64,000 nt of DNA, from assembly GCA_002284855.1 (NCBI GenBank), contig CP015603.1:372001-436000 (forward strand), given 5' to 3'. This document shows positions 55,855 to 63,995 of the stretch, piece by piece (the first letter of the stretch is position 1; every line of letters begins with the position of its first letter). This stretch comes from Actinobacteria bacterium IMCC25003 (GTDB lineage: Bacteria > Actinomycetota > Actinomycetes > Nanopelagicales > Nanopelagicaceae). The notes beneath the pieces are model-generated. The model made no database searches, was not told the DNA's origin, and was given only the letters and a program-made list of their open reading frames with translations. A program made the position numbers and the translations under genes.

Positions 55855-55915
55855 CGCAGTCTGCAGTGAAGATGTAACAATTAAATATGTACTACGGAAG
55901 TCTGTTTCAACCCTT

Positions 55916-55989
55916 GGCGGGGTAGCTCAGCTTGGTAGAGCAAGCGGCTCATAATCGCTGTGTCGTGGGTTCAAATCCCGCCTCCGCTA
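55916..55989 (+). tRNA. tRNA-Met (CAT), elongator type
   Basis: Acceptor GGCGGGG pairs with CTCCGCT (55982-55988, two G-T pairs), discriminator A. The anticodon loop has CAT at 55950-55952. The anticodon stem AGCGG/TCGCT lacks the three G-C pairs of an initiator tRNA, so elongator Met (or an Ile2 tRNA) is favoured. CCA is not encoded. Confidence 0.9.
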
Positions 55990-56088
55990 CTAGTTCCACC
56001 GTGCGAAATACGCACGGATTTCACCAATGAAGGGTGCTCGGGTAATCTGAGCGCCTGTTACAGCAGCATCTACGAAGGAGTTAAGACC

Positions 56089-56259
56089 ATGGCAAGTAAG
56101 AGCGCGGACGTACGTCCAAAGATCACCATGGCATGCGTGGATTGCAAAGAGCGTAACTACATCACTAAGAAGAACCGTCGCAACGATCCAGACCGTATGG
56201 AACTCAAGAAGTTCTGTCCACGTTGCAAGTCTTCAACTCTTCACCGCGAAACCCGCTAA
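56089..56259 (+). CDS. rpmG: 50S ribosomal protein L33
   Basis: 56 residues, [20 protein letters not shown] onward. Cys pairs CVDC and CPRC show it is the zinc-binding (C+) form. It opens the rpmG-MaoC-MaoC unit, conserved in Actinobacteria. GAAGGAG stands before ATG 56089; earlier in-frame codons lie within tRNA-Met. The TAA overlaps the next ATG. Confidence 0.95.
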   Translation: MASKSADVRPKITMACVDCKERNYITKKNRRNDPDRMELKKFCPRCKSSTLHRETR

Positions 56260-56648
56260 TGCTGAACCCCGATTCGGTCGGGAGTACCTTCGCTGGTACA
56301 GATTCAATTACCGTTTCACAATCTGAAATCGATGCCTTCTGCGCAGTTATCGGCGAAACTGATACAACTATCGCGCCCCCAACTTTCACCATCCGCATCA
56401 CTCTGACTCAATTTGAAGAGATTCTTACACGCCCAGAAATTGGTCTCGATTGGTCGCGCTTAGTTCATGGCGATCAGAAGTTTGAAATCTTTTCACCCGT
56501 GAAAGCAGGCGATGCACTGACATGCGCTGCAACTATCGAAAGCTATCGCGTTGCTGCTGGCAATGAAATTGTCTCTGTCCGTTCTGATCTTCATCGCGAT
56601 GGAAAGCTGGTTATCTCAGCGTGGTCCACATTGGTGGTGCGCGCATGA
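56259..56648 (+). CDS. MaoC-like dehydratase, HadA type
   Basis: 129 residues of the MaoC N-terminal-like hot-dog fold. LVHGDQKFEIFSPVKAGDAL near 70 matches the HadA/HadC subunit family, which lacks the catalytic Asp-His pair and binds the acyl chain. It begins on the last base of rpmG and overlaps the next MaoC gene (ATGA), so the two should form a dimer. In mycobacteria the pair acts in FAS-II; the substrate here is unknown. Confidence 0.9.
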   Translation: MLNPDSVGSTFAGTDSITVSQSEIDAFCAVIGETDTTIAPPTFTIRITLTQFEEILTRPEIGLDWSRLVHGDQKFEIFSPVKAGDALTCAATIESYRVAAGNEIVSVRSDLHRDGKLVISAWSTLVVRA

Positions 56649-57040
56649 TTGAAGTTGGAACAGTCCTGGAAGAGAAGGTCTTCTACCTCGATCGCGCTCT
56701 ACTTAAAGCTTATGCCGATGCATCAGGAGACCAGAATCCTATTCACCAGAATGAAGAGTTTGCCCTCTCGGTAGGCCTTCCCAACGTCATCGCCCACGGA
56801 ATGCTCACTATGGCCCTTGTCGGTAAATATGTCTCTGACTTTGCTGGTGGTTCTGCCAACGTTCTTGAATACAGCGCACGCTTTACAAAGCCGGTCATAG
56901 TTCCTGCTGGCGAAAAGGTTGACCTCACAGTCTCGGCGACTGTTGCGGAAATTGCTGATGGAAAGATTTCATTAACCTTAAACGCAACATCTGCAGGAGT
57001 GAAGGTCTTAGGGATGACAAAGGCAGTAGTCCGCAAGTGA
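56645..57040 (+). CDS. MaoC-like dehydratase, HadB type
   Basis: 139 residues. The hydratase 2 active-site motif is intact: YADASGDQNPIHQNEEFA (Asp and His near 33-38) and NVIAHGMLTMALVGKY near 56. It is the catalytic partner of the preceding HadA-like protein, removing water from a 3-hydroxyacyl substrate. ATG 56645 overlaps the upstream stop; the downstream gene starts at a GTG that overlaps this stop. Confidence 0.9.
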   Translation: MIEVGTVLEEKVFYLDRALLKAYADASGDQNPIHQNEEFALSVGLPNVIAHGMLTMALVGKYVSDFAGGSANVLEYSARFTKPVIVPAGEKVDLTVSATVAEIADGKISLTLNATSAGVKVLGMTKAVVRK

Positions 57041-57927
57041 CCGCTCCAGATTCAGTTCACGAATTAGCAAAGGCACGCCTTGCCGCTCGAGCTGAGCGAA
57101 ACTTTGCACTCTCAGATCAACTACGCGATGAAATTGCAGCGCTCGGTTTTGAAGTTGTAGATGTCGCTGGAGGATACGAACTCCGCCCTAAGAAGCGTTT
57201 TCCTACTTACGAATCAACGCGCGATATCCGCCCCATAAATTCAGGCAAATTCGAGATCACTGTCGCAATGATTATCGATGGTTTTCATGAAGATGCAGTC
57301 AAAACTATTCAATCGATTAAAGAACATAGTCAGTGTGCAATCGCAATCTTAGTAGTAGGCGATCCAGGCATATTGGTGAACGAACTCGACGCACGCACAT
57401 CTCTCGTTCAACTCACTGAAGATTTTGGCTGGGGCGAGAGCGCCAATGCCCTACTTCGTAATGTCACCAGCGAATTTATCGTCATCATGGATCCATCTAC
57501 CCGATTTACTGGTGATGCGATTACACCTGTTCTCGCTGAACTCAAGAAGCGCGAATTCGTTGCAGTGGGTTGGCGCGGGGGATTAATGAATCTCGAAGAT
57601 GAATGGCGCAGCGTTGATGACAAGGGCGCTGGCGAAGTAGATGTTCTCTTTAGCTACTTCATCGCGATGCACCGCGAAGATGCACTTGCAGCTCGTGGTT
57701 TCAGCAATCGCGCGCTCTATTACCGCAACGCAGATATTGAATTTTCGCTCAACTTGCGCCATTCAAATGGCCGCTTGCTTCAAATGGAATTACCACTTGA
57801 GCAAGATCGCCATCACGGATATCACGACACAGACCCTGAATATCGCGATGCTCAATCGAAGAAGAATTACGACCGCATTCTCGAGCGCTTTAGAGGCAAG
57901 ACTGCAATCTTGAGCCCTCGCAGGTAG
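57037..57927 (+). CDS. Glycosyltransferase family 2-like protein with CysS-type N-terminal domain
   Basis: 296 residues from GTG 57037 (overlaps the hadB-like stop, GTGA). Residues about 8-50 (ARLAARAERNFALSDQLRDE, then GGYELRPKK) resemble the C-terminal helical domain of cysteinyl-tRNA synthetase. From residue 67 the chain looks like a GT-A glycosyltransferase: FEITVAMIIDGFHEDAVKTI, a DxS-type metal-site candidate VIMDPSTRF near 150, and a later NADIEFSLNLR. Acceptor and sugar are unknown. The neighbouring murB could suggest an envelope role, which is inference. Confidence 0.75.
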   Translation: MTAPDSVHELAKARLAARAERNFALSDQLRDEIAALGFEVVDVAGGYELRPKKRFPTYESTRDIRPINSGKFEITVAMIIDGFHEDAVKTIQSIKEHSQCAIAILVVGDPGILVNELDARTSLVQLTEDFGWGESANALLRNVTSEFIVIMDPSTRFTGDAITPVLAELKKREFVAVGWRGGLMNLEDEWRSVDDKGAGEVDVLFSYFIAMHREDALAARGFSNRALYYRNADIEFSLNLRHSNGRLLQMELPLEQDRHHGYHDTDPEYRDAQSKKNYDRILERFRGKTAILSPRR

Positions 57928-57936
57928 CCTTAGTAC
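57925..57936 (+). promoter_or_regulatory. Candidate leaderless promoter of murB
   Basis: TAGCCT (57925-57930) contains the stop codon of the glycosyltransferase gene and lies six bases before the murB ATG. No ribosome-binding site is present. It would give murB its own leaderless transcript. Confidence 0.45.
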
Positions 57937-58953
57937 ATGGCCGATCTCCGCGATTACACATCACTGCGAGTAGGTGGCCCTGCAAAGAAGTTTGTTGAAG
58001 TCGGCACCGAAAGCGAAATCATTGCAGCGATTGAAGCAGCAGGAGATACACCAATTCTTATCATTGGTGGCGGTACCAATATTCTCGTTGCAGATACCGG
58101 CTTTGAAGGTACAGTCATTCGAATTACTAGCCACTCGATGCAATCAGAAATCGATGCATGCAGTGGTGCAACGCTCACAATCGGAGCTGGCGAAAACTGG
58201 GATGAATTCGTTGCTACAACGCTGGAACGAGGCTTTGCAGGATTAGAAACCCTTAGTGGAATCCCAGGCACAGTCGGTGCAGCACCTATTCAAAATATCG
58301 GTGCTTACGGCCACGAAGTATCTGAGTTCATCACTCGTGTGCGCACATATGATCGCCAAGCCAAAAGCCTAAAGACATTTACCAATTCTGAATGTGAATT
58401 CTCATATCGCAACTCGCACTTCAAGGCGCACCCTGGTCGTTACGTCGTACTTGATGTCCAGTTCAATCTTCGCCAAGGCGAGATGACGACAGCAATTACA
58501 TATGCAGAACTTGCTAAGAAGCTTGGAATTGAAGTGGGAGAGAAGGCACCTATCGCTGCAACTCGCACTGCGGTACTCGAACTTCGCGGTGCAAAAGGTA
58601 TGTTGCTCAACCCAAGCGATCGTGATTCCTGGTCTGCTGGATCTTTCTTTACCAACCCGATTGTTTCGAAAGAGATTGCCGCTCAACTTCCTGAAGGTGC
58701 CCCACAATGGCCAACATCAGATGGAATGATCAAGACGAGTGCTGCATGGCTTATTGAAAATTCAGGAGTGCATAAGGGCGATAGTCACGGTGGTGCACGC
58801 GTATCAACAAAACATGTTCTTGCGCTGACAAATGCTGGAAATGCAACAGCGACAGATATTGCAGAGTTAGCTAAGAGCGCTCAGAAGAGCGTCTTCGAGA
58901 AGTTTGGAATTACCCTCGAAGCTGAAGTAAATCTTGTCGGGATTACTCTTTAA
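57937..58953 (+). CDS. murB: UDP-N-acetylenolpyruvoylglucosamine reductase
   Basis: 338 residues. FAD-binding LIIGGGTNILVADTGF near 47, GLETLSGIPGTVGAAPIQNIGAYGHEV near 107 split here into two motifs (LSGIPGTVGAAP and QNIGAYGHE), catalytic Ser region SAGSFFTNPIVS near 230 and C-terminal Glu near EAEVN. It makes UDP-MurNAc for peptidoglycan, showing a walled bacterium. It runs tail-to-tail into aspC one base later. Confidence 0.95.
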   Translation: MADLRDYTSLRVGGPAKKFVEVGTESEIIAAIEAAGDTPILIIGGGTNILVADTGFEGTVIRITSHSMQSEIDACSGATLTIGAGENWDEFVATTLERGFAGLETLSGIPGTVGAAPIQNIGAYGHEVSEFITRVRTYDRQAKSLKTFTNSECEFSYRNSHFKAHPGRYVVLDVQFNLRQGEMTTAITYAELAKKLGIEVGEKAPIAATRTAVLELRGAKGMLLNPSDRDSWSAGSFFTNPIVSKEIAAQLPEGAPQWPTSDGMIKTSAAWLIENSGVHKGDSHGGARVSTKHVLALTNAGNATATDIAELAKSAQKSVFEKFGITLEAEVNLVGITL

Positions 58954-58954
58954 A

Positions 58955-60148
58955 TTACTCTGTAAGAAGTTTCTTGATACGTCCGATGCCCTCGACGATA
59001 TCTTCATCGCTTGTTGCATATGAGAAACGTAGGTATCCAGAAGGACCGAAAGCCTCGCCAGGAACTGCTGCAACTTCAACTTCATCCAAGATGATTGTTG
59101 CAAGCTCTGCAGAAGTATTAGCAACCTTGCCGCGAATAGTCTTTCCAAGTACACCCTTGACTGATGGATATACATAGAAAGCGCCTTGCGGAGTTGGGCA
59201 TTCAAATCCTGGAATCTCGTTAAGAAGATCAACAATCAACTTACGGCGACGGTTAAATGCTTCGCCCATCTTGTGGACTGCATCGAGGTTACCGGTAAGG
59301 GCTGCAATCGCTGCGCGCTGTGAAACGTTTGCAACGTTTGATGTGAGGTGTGACTGCAAGTTAGTTGCTGCCTTAATGACATCCTTTGGACCGACCATCC
59401 AGCCCACACGCCAACCTGTCATTGCATAAGTCTTTGCAACACCGTTGAGGATGATGCATGTATCTGCAAGTCCTGGAACTAATACAGGAAGTGAAGGCGC
59501 GGTCGCACCGTCGTAGAGCAAGTGCTCGTAAATTTCATCGCAGATAACCCAGATGTTGTTCTTGAGCGCCCATTCACCAATTGCCTTTGATTGTTCAGGT
59601 GTATAGACAGAACCTGTTGGGTTCGATGGAGAACAGAACAACAAAACCTTTGTCTTGGGTGTGCGAGCAGCTTCAAGCTGTTCGACTGTTACAAGATAGT
59701 TCTGTGTTTCATCTGCAAATACTTCAACGCTCTTTCCACCTGCAAGTTTGATTGCTTCAGGATATGTAGTCCAGAAAGGTGATGGAAGGAGAACTTCATC
59801 GCCTGGATCAACGATGGATGCGAATGCTTGATAGACAGCTTGCTTTCCACCGTTGGTAACTAGAACCTGATCAACGGTGATGTCGTAGTTGGAATCGCGC
59901 TTTGTCTTATCGACGATCGCTTGACGAAGTTCTGGCAGACCTGGTGTTGGTGTGTAGCGATGGTTTGCAACAACTTTCGTTGCAGCCGCAGCTGCTTCAA
60001 CGATGTAATCGGGAGTTGGAAAATCTGGCTCGCCAGCGCCAAAGCCAATCACTGGTCGACCAGCTGCCTTAAGCGCCTTTGCCTTTCCATCTACTGCCAA
60101 AGTGGCTGATTCTGCGATTGCTGCGATTCGTGCGGAGATTCTGCTCAT
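58955..60148 (-). CDS. aspC: Aspartate aminotransferase (class I)
   Basis: About 397 residues. [19 protein letters not shown] near 38, [13 protein letters not shown] near 102, [11 protein letters not shown] near 205 and the PLP Lys in [15 protein letters not shown] near 236 show a fold I aspartate-type aminotransferase. This gene stands beside secE-nusG in many Actinobacteria. The start is ambiguous: ATG 60148 fits the family N-terminus ([10 protein letters not shown]); ATG 60166 would add six residues. Neither has a ribosome site. Confidence 0.92.
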   Translation of the reverse strand: MSRISARIAAIAESATLAVDGKAKALKAAGRPVIGFGAGEPDFPTPDYIVEAAAAATKVVANHRYTPTPGLPELRQAIVDKTKRDSNYDITVDQVLVTNGGKQAVYQAFASIVDPGDEVLLPSPFWTTYPEAIKLAGGKSVEVFADETQNYLVTVEQLEAARTPKTKVLLFCSPSNPTGSVYTPEQSKAIGEWALKNNIWVICDEIYEHLLYDGATAPSLPVLVPGLADTCIILNGVAKTYAMTGWRVGWMVGPKDVIKAATNLQSHLTSNVANVSQRAAIAALTGNLDAVHKMGEAFNRRRKLIVDLLNEIPGFECPTPQGAFYVYPSVKGVLGKTIRGKVANTSAELATIILDEVEVAAVPGEAFGPSGYLRFSYATSDEDIVEGIGRIKKLLTE

Positions 60149-60214
60149 GGGGGAAGTCTGCACCATGAAAGTGGCCCCTTGCGCGCTCAGAATGAGTGGC
60201 CCTGACCACCCGGT

Positions 60215-60244
60215 TTTACTCTGTAAGGCACCTGCCTCTACACT
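60215..60244 (+). promoter_or_regulatory. Candidate promoter for tRNA-Trp/secE
   Basis: TTTACT (60215-60220) and TACACT (60239-60244) are spaced 18 bases apart, predicting a start near 60251, about 50 bases ahead of tRNA-Trp. The remaining sequence in this 130-base gap shows nothing else. Confidence 0.35.
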
Positions 60245-60299
60245 TCGACGCTCACGATGAATTTCTTCCTCGCCTTGGCGCGCCTGAAAATCGTCGCGA

Positions 60300-60373
60300 A
60301 GGGCAATAGCTCAATTGGCTAGAGTTGCCGTCTCCAAAGCGGCCGGTTGGGGGTTCGAGTCCCTCTTGCCCTG
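60300..60373 (+). tRNA. tRNA-Trp (CCA)
   Basis: Acceptor AGGGCAA pairs with TTGCCCT (60366-60372), discriminator G. The anticodon loop holds CCA at 60334-60336, stem GCCGT/GCGGC. No CCA end is encoded. It precedes secE, the standard actinobacterial arrangement. Confidence 0.96.
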
Positions 60374-60448
60374 CAAGCCGCAGTACAGATCGAGTTTCAA
60401 GAAGAAATCTAGAAAAAATCTAGAACGAAGATAGAAAAGGAAGTCACA

Positions 60449-60673
60449 ATGACTGATGCAGTTGAAGTTACCGAGGAGAAGCTCGGAATTTTTGCGCGCG
60501 TTGGACTTTTCTATCGCCAGGTAGTCAACGAGCTCAAGAAGGTTGTTTGGCCAACACGAAACATGTTGACCACCTATACAGCCGTAGTTCTCGTATTCGT
60601 AACTTTCATCATCGCTGTCGTATCCATCATCGACTTGGTACTTACCAAGGTCGTCTTCTGGGTATTCGGATAA
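60449..60673 (+). CDS. secE: Preprotein translocase subunit SecE
   Basis: 74 residues with one membrane helix near 45-70 and the amphipathic segment VNELKKVVWPTRNML near 28, the SecE hallmark. It stabilises SecY in the translocon. AAAAGGAAG lies before the ATG. nusG follows 12 bases later. Confidence 0.96.
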   Translation: MTDAVEVTEEKLGIFARVGLFYRQVVNELKKVVWPTRNMLTTYTAVVLVFVTFIIAVVSIIDLVLTKVVFWVFG

Positions 60674-60685
60674 GGACCAGAGACC

Positions 60686-61426
60686 ATGACAGACGAACTT
60701 AAGCCAGATGCATTTGAAGCAGCTCTTGCTGCCAGCGCTGAAGAAATCGCAACACCTGTAGAGGAAGTTGTCGAAGCTCCAGTCGCAGATGTAATCGTCG
60801 AAGATCTCGCGCTCGCAAGCGATGAAGATGGCGATATCGAATCAGACGAGAACGATCCCAACGCAGAATTCCGCCGCACTCTTCGCGCAGCTATTGGTGA
60901 CTGGTATGTAATCCACTCATACGCAGGCTACGAGAAGAAGGTAAAGGGCAACCTTGCTAACCGTATTCACACACTCAACATGGAGGAATACATCTTCCAG
61001 ATAGAAGTCCCTGAAGAAGAGGTTATGGAAGTTAAGAACGGCGCTCGCAAGATGGTCAAGCGCAATATCTACCCAGGTTACGTTCTTGTCCGCATGGATC
61101 TCACTGATGAGTCATGGTCAGTAGTGCGTAATACTCCTGGCGTAACCGGCTTCGTCGGTAACGCACATAACCCAAGCCCACTCAGCATGGATGAAGTCGA
61201 GAAGATTCTTGCTCCACGTCCGCAGAAGAAGGCTGATAAGGCTGATATTAAATTTGTTGATTTCGAAGTTGGCGAATCAGTCACTGTTATGGATGGCCCA
61301 TTCGCAACGCTTCCTGCATCAATCTCCGAGATCATGCCAGAGCAGGCAAAGCTCAAGGTATTGGTATCGATCTTCGGTCGCGAAACACCAGTAGAACTTT
61401 CATTTACCCAAGTACAGAAGCTTTAA
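60686..61426 (+). CDS. nusG: Transcription termination/antitermination protein NusG
   Basis: 246 residues. An acidic, Ala-rich N-terminal extension of about 70 residues, usual in Actinobacteria, precedes the NGN domain ([19 protein letters not shown]) and the KOW domain ([19 protein letters not shown]). NusG binds RNA polymerase and couples transcription with translation or Rho. Confidence 0.96.
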   Translation: MTDELKPDAFEAALAASAEEIATPVEEVVEAPVADVIVEDLALASDEDGDIESDENDPNAEFRRTLRAAIGDWYVIHSYAGYEKKVKGNLANRIHTLNMEEYIFQIEVPEEEVMEVKNGARKMVKRNIYPGYVLVRMDLTDESWSVVRNTPGVTGFVGNAHNPSPLSMDEVEKILAPRPQKKADKADIKFVDFEVGESVTVMDGPFATLPASISEIMPEQAKLKVLVSIFGRETPVELSFTQVQKL

Positions 61427-61451
61427 AGAAACTAAGGAAAAGAGAAGAGAA

Positions 61452-61883
61452 ATGGCACCAAAGAAGAAGGTCACCGGATTCATCAAGTTGCAGATCCAGG
61501 CTGGCGCAGCAACACCTGCACCACCAGTAGGTCCTGCGCTCGGACAGCATGGTGTCAACATCATGGAGTTCGTCAAGGCATACAACGCTGCGACTGAATC
61601 ACAAAAGGGCCAGATCATCCCTGTAGAAATCACCGTCTACGAGGATCGTTCATTCGACTTCATCACAAAGACTCCACCAGCATCACGCCTCATCCTTAAG
61701 GCAGCTGGCGTCGAAAAGGGATCAGCGATTCCTCACAAGAACAAGGTTGCAAATATCACCATGGCTCAGGTCAAGGAGATCGCAACTACAAAGATGGCTG
61801 ACCTCAATGCAAATGACATTGATGCAGCAGCTTTGATTATTGCCGGAACTGCCCGCTCAATGGGAATCACAGTCTCTGCATAA
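61452..61883 (+). CDS. rplK: 50S ribosomal protein L11
   Basis: 143 residues with the classic [20 protein letters not shown] near residue 24 and [20 protein letters not shown] near 66. L11 forms the GTPase-associated stalk base on 23S rRNA. An AAGAGAAGAG purine run stands before the ATG. About 97 bases, with hairpins, separate it from rplA. Confidence 0.97.
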   Translation: MAPKKKVTGFIKLQIQAGAATPAPPVGPALGQHGVNIMEFVKAYNAATESQKGQIIPVEITVYEDRSFDFITKTPPASRLILKAAGVEKGSAIPHKNKVANITMAQVKEIATTKMADLNANDIDAAALIIAGTARSMGITVSA

Positions 61884-61890
61884 GTAAATT

Positions 61891-61959
61891 TCTTGTCGCC
61901 ACGGTGGCGACAAGATGTGGGAGAACCGCGCTGGTTCGCTAACCACAACCCAACTGTAG
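61891..61959 (+). promoter_or_regulatory. Structured leader of rplA between rplK and rplA
   Basis: CTTGTCGCCAC is followed after one base by its exact complement, GTGGCGACAAG (61891-61913). Then GAACC-GCGCT-GGTTC is enclosed by TGTGG...CCACA up to about 61951. Such folds in L11-L1 operons are often the L1 binding site used for autoregulation. The assignment to L1 is inference; the hairpins themselves are plain in the sequence. Confidence 0.5.
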
Positions 61960-61980
61960 AAATACAGGAACGAGGAAGAA

Positions 61981-62685
61981 ATGAAGCGCTCAAAGAAGTA
62001 CAACGAAGTAGCAGCGAAGGTCATCAAGGACCACCTCTACACACCTCTTCAGGCAGTAACACTTGCTAAAGAGACAACAACAACTAAGTACGACTCAACA
62101 ATTGATGTTGCGCTCGTTCTTGGCGTTGACCCAAAGAAGGCTGATCAAGCAATTCGCTCAACTGTTAACTTGCCACACGGCACAGGTAAGACAGCTCGCG
62201 TATTGGTATTTGCAAACGGTGAGCGCGCTGAAGAAGCTCGCGCAGCTGGTGCAGATATCGTCGGTGGCGATGAATTGATCGATGAAGTTTCAAAGGGTCG
62301 CCTCGACTTCGATGCAGTTGTTGCAACTCCAGATTTGATGGCCAAAGTTGGTCGTCTCGGTAAGGTCCTCGGAACACGTGGATTGATGCCAAATCCAAAG
62401 ACAGGAACAGTGACAACAGATGTCACTAAGGCTGTTAACGACATCAAGGGCGGAAAGATTGAATTCCGCGTTGATAAGAACTCAAACCTTCACTTCATCA
62501 TCGGCAAGGCATCATTTACTGCCGAACAGCTTGCAGAAAACTATGCAGCAGCTCTTGAAGAAGTACTTCGTGTGAAGCCAAACTCTTCAAAGGGTCGCTA
62601 CATCGCGAAGGCTGTTGTCTCATCATCGATGGGACCTGGAATCGCTGTAGATCCAAACCTCACACGCGAACCAGCAGCTAACTAG
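61981..62685 (+). CDS. rplA: 50S ribosomal protein L1
   Basis: 234 residues. [20 protein letters not shown] near 40, [16 protein letters not shown] near 130 and the C-terminal [16 protein letters not shown] match L1. It binds the mobile L1 stalk of 23S rRNA and usually represses its own operon. ACGAGGAAG precedes the ATG. A hairpin with the rplJ promoter follows. Confidence 0.97.
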   Translation: MKRSKKYNEVAAKVIKDHLYTPLQAVTLAKETTTTKYDSTIDVALVLGVDPKKADQAIRSTVNLPHGTGKTARVLVFANGERAEEARAAGADIVGGDELIDEVSKGRLDFDAVVATPDLMAKVGRLGKVLGTRGLMPNPKTGTVTTDVTKAVNDIKGGKIEFRVDKNSNLHFIIGKASFTAEQLAENYAAALEEVLRVKPNSSKGRYIAKAVVSSSMGPGIAVDPNLTREPAAN

Positions 62686-62692
62686 TTCTATT

Positions 62693-62727
62693 AAGCAGGG
62701 GATTTGACCAGTTCAGGTCCCCTGCTT
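62693..62727 (+). terminator. Hairpin after rplA, possible partial terminator
   Basis: AAGCAGGGGA (62693-62702) pairs with TCCCCTGCTT (62718-62727), ten base pairs with a 15-base loop. The T-run behind it is short (TTAGATTT), so termination is probably partial. The following rplJ promoter -35 lies in its loop. Confidence 0.5.
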
Positions 62728-62733
62728 TAGATT
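62704..62733 (+). promoter_or_regulatory. Promoter for rplJ-rplL
   Basis: TTGACC (62704-62709) and TAGATT (62728-62733) are 18 bases apart, close to consensus. The expected start, near 62740, falls at the beginning of the L10 leader. The -35 lies within the loop of the preceding hairpin. Confidence 0.6.
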
Positions 62734-62739
62734 TACCCA

Positions 62740-62812
62740 TAACCAAAGACCGCAGGTCTGATCTCGCAAGAGTGAAGATAATTGAGGAATCTCAGCCCGC
62801 GTAGGTGTTCAC
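62740..62812 (+). promoter_or_regulatory. L10 leader (ribosomal protein L10-L12 binding RNA)
   Basis: The conserved leader pieces AACCAAAGACCGCAGGTC (62741-62758) and CAGCCCGCGTAGGTGTTC (62793-62810) match the L10 leader pattern known ahead of rplJ. In that family the L10(L12)4 complex binds the kinked stem and switches the downstream terminator. Here the terminator hairpin starts five bases later, which fits the same mechanism. Confidence 0.75.
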
Positions 62813-62816
62813 ATTG

Positions 62817-62848
62817 ATCCGTGCGCATTTACGCGACACGGATTTTTT
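62817..62848 (+). terminator. Attenuator terminator ahead of rplJ
   Basis: ATCCGTG (62817-62823) pairs with CACGGAT (62837-62843); CGC/GCG extends the stem past one bulged A, with a six-base loop. Six T residues follow (62843-62848). This rho-independent terminator, between the L10 leader and rplJ, is the likely off-state of the leader switch. Confidence 0.82.
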
Positions 62849-62850
62849 AA

Positions 62851-62873
62851 TTCCTCCGGTCACTAACGAGGAA
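62851..62873 (+). promoter_or_regulatory. Hairpin that could hide the rplJ ribosome-binding site
   Basis: TTCCTC (62851-62856) is complementary to GAGGAA (62868-62873), which is part of the rplJ Shine-Dalgarno sequence, with an 11-base loop. Formation would block ribosome access. It follows the attenuator directly. Six base pairs is short, so the effect is a suggestion. Confidence 0.4.
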
Positions 62874-62883
62874 GGTGAACCGA

Positions 62884-63567
62884 ATGGCTCGCCCAGATAA
62901 AGCAGCAGCAGTTGCTGAAATGACTGAAGACTTCAAGTCAGCTACTGCTACATACCTCACCGAATATCGCGGTCTCACCGTGACATCGATGAAGCAGCTA
63001 CGTCGCAGCCTTGGTGCAGATACCAAGTACAGCGTCGTAAAGAACACTCTTACAAAGATTGCAGCGAAGAATGCTGGCGTAGATCTCTCAGATGATCTTT
63101 TCGCTGGTCCATCAGCTGTTGCATTCATTAAGGGCGATGCAATCGATGCTGCTCGTAACCTCAAGAACTTCCAGAAGGAAAATCCACTTCTTATCATCAA
63201 GGGTGGAATTTACGAAGGAAAGTTCGTTACAACAGCAGAGATCATGAAGCTCGCAGACCTCGAGTCACGCGAAGTACTTCTTGCAAAGCTTGCTGGTGCT
63301 ATGAAGGGATCGCTTGCTAAGGCAGCGCGTACCTTCGATGCACTTCGCATCAAGATGGAGGCAGGCGCACCAGCGGCTGTGTCCGCACCAGCATCTAACG
63401 ATGCTGTGGCAGAGGTTCCAGCTCAGGCTGAGACCACAGACGCTGTGGTTGAAACCCCAGCAGCAGTAGAAGCGGAAGCACCAGTTGCTGAAGCAGTAGT
63501 TACAGAAGAAGTTGTCGCTGAAGTTGCTGCAGAAGCAACAGATGCAGCAGAAACTCCAGCGGAATAA
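62884..63567 (+). CDS. rplJ: 50S ribosomal protein L10
   Basis: 227 residues. [39 protein letters not shown] and ALRIKMEAG at about 155 match L10. It anchors L7/L12 dimers in the stalk. Typical L10 proteins have about 170-180 residues; this one carries a C-terminal tail of some 65 residues made mostly of Ala, Glu, Val, Pro and Thr. ATG 62884 is preferred over GTG 62875, which lies in the ribosome-binding region. Confidence 0.95.
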   Translation: MARPDKAAAVAEMTEDFKSATATYLTEYRGLTVTSMKQLRRSLGADTKYSVVKNTLTKIAAKNAGVDLSDDLFAGPSAVAFIKGDAIDAARNLKNFQKENPLLIIKGGIYEGKFVTTAEIMKLADLESREVLLAKLAGAMKGSLAKAARTFDALRIKMEAGAPAAVSAPASNDAVAEVPAQAETTDAVVETPAAVEAEAPVAEAVVTEEVVAEVAAEATDAAETPAE

Positions 63568-63584
63568 GAAAAGGAAAATAAAAA

Positions 63585-63968
63585 ATGGCAAAGCTCTCAC
63601 AAGCAGATTTGATGTCACAGTTCAAGGAAATGTCACTTGTTGAACTCTCAGAGTTCGTCAAGGCATTCGAAGAAGAATTCGATGTCACAGCAGCAGCTCC
63701 AGTAGCAGCAGCAGGTGGCGCAGCAGCAGCAGGCGGCGGCGCAGCTGAAGCTCAGGACGAGTTCACAGTTATCCTCGAAGATGCAGGCTCACAGAAGATT
63801 GCAGTCATCAAGGAAGTACGTAACCTCAATGGCTCACTCGGACTTAAGGAAGCTAAGGATCTCGTTGACGCGACTCCAGCAGTTCTCCTCGAGAAGGCAA
63901 ACAAGGAGACAGCAGACAAGGCAAAGGCAGCTCTCGAAGCAGCTGGCGCAAAGGTCACACTCAAGTAA
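63585..63968 (+). CDS. rplL: 50S ribosomal protein L7/L12
   Basis: 127 residues. N-terminal dimerisation segment ([17 protein letters not shown]), an Ala/Gly-rich hinge near 38-52 and the C-terminal factor-binding domain ([36 protein letters not shown]). It recruits translation GTPases to the ribosome. An AAGGAAA site precedes the ATG, 17 bases after rplJ. Confidence 0.97.
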   Translation: MAKLSQADLMSQFKEMSLVELSEFVKAFEEEFDVTAAAPVAAAGGAAAAGGGAAEAQDEFTVILEDAGSQKIAVIKEVRNLNGSLGLKEAKDLVDATPAVLLEKANKETADKAKAALEAAGAKVTLK

Positions 63969-63981
63969 GTTCCAGTCGAAA

Positions 63982-63995
63982 AGCCCCGGCGGGCT
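63982..63995 (+). terminator. Possible hairpin after rplL, truncated by window edge
   Basis: AGCCC (63982-63986) pairs with GGGCT (63991-63995) around a four-base CGGC loop. Whether a T-run follows is outside the window. In this operon type an attenuator often separates rplL from rpoB. Confidence 0.35.

Noticed and set aside
55782-55989. tRNA-Thr and tRNA-Met as attachment sites of an integrated element
   Set aside because: No integrase or repeat of the tRNA 3' ends is found nearby; rpmG follows directly.
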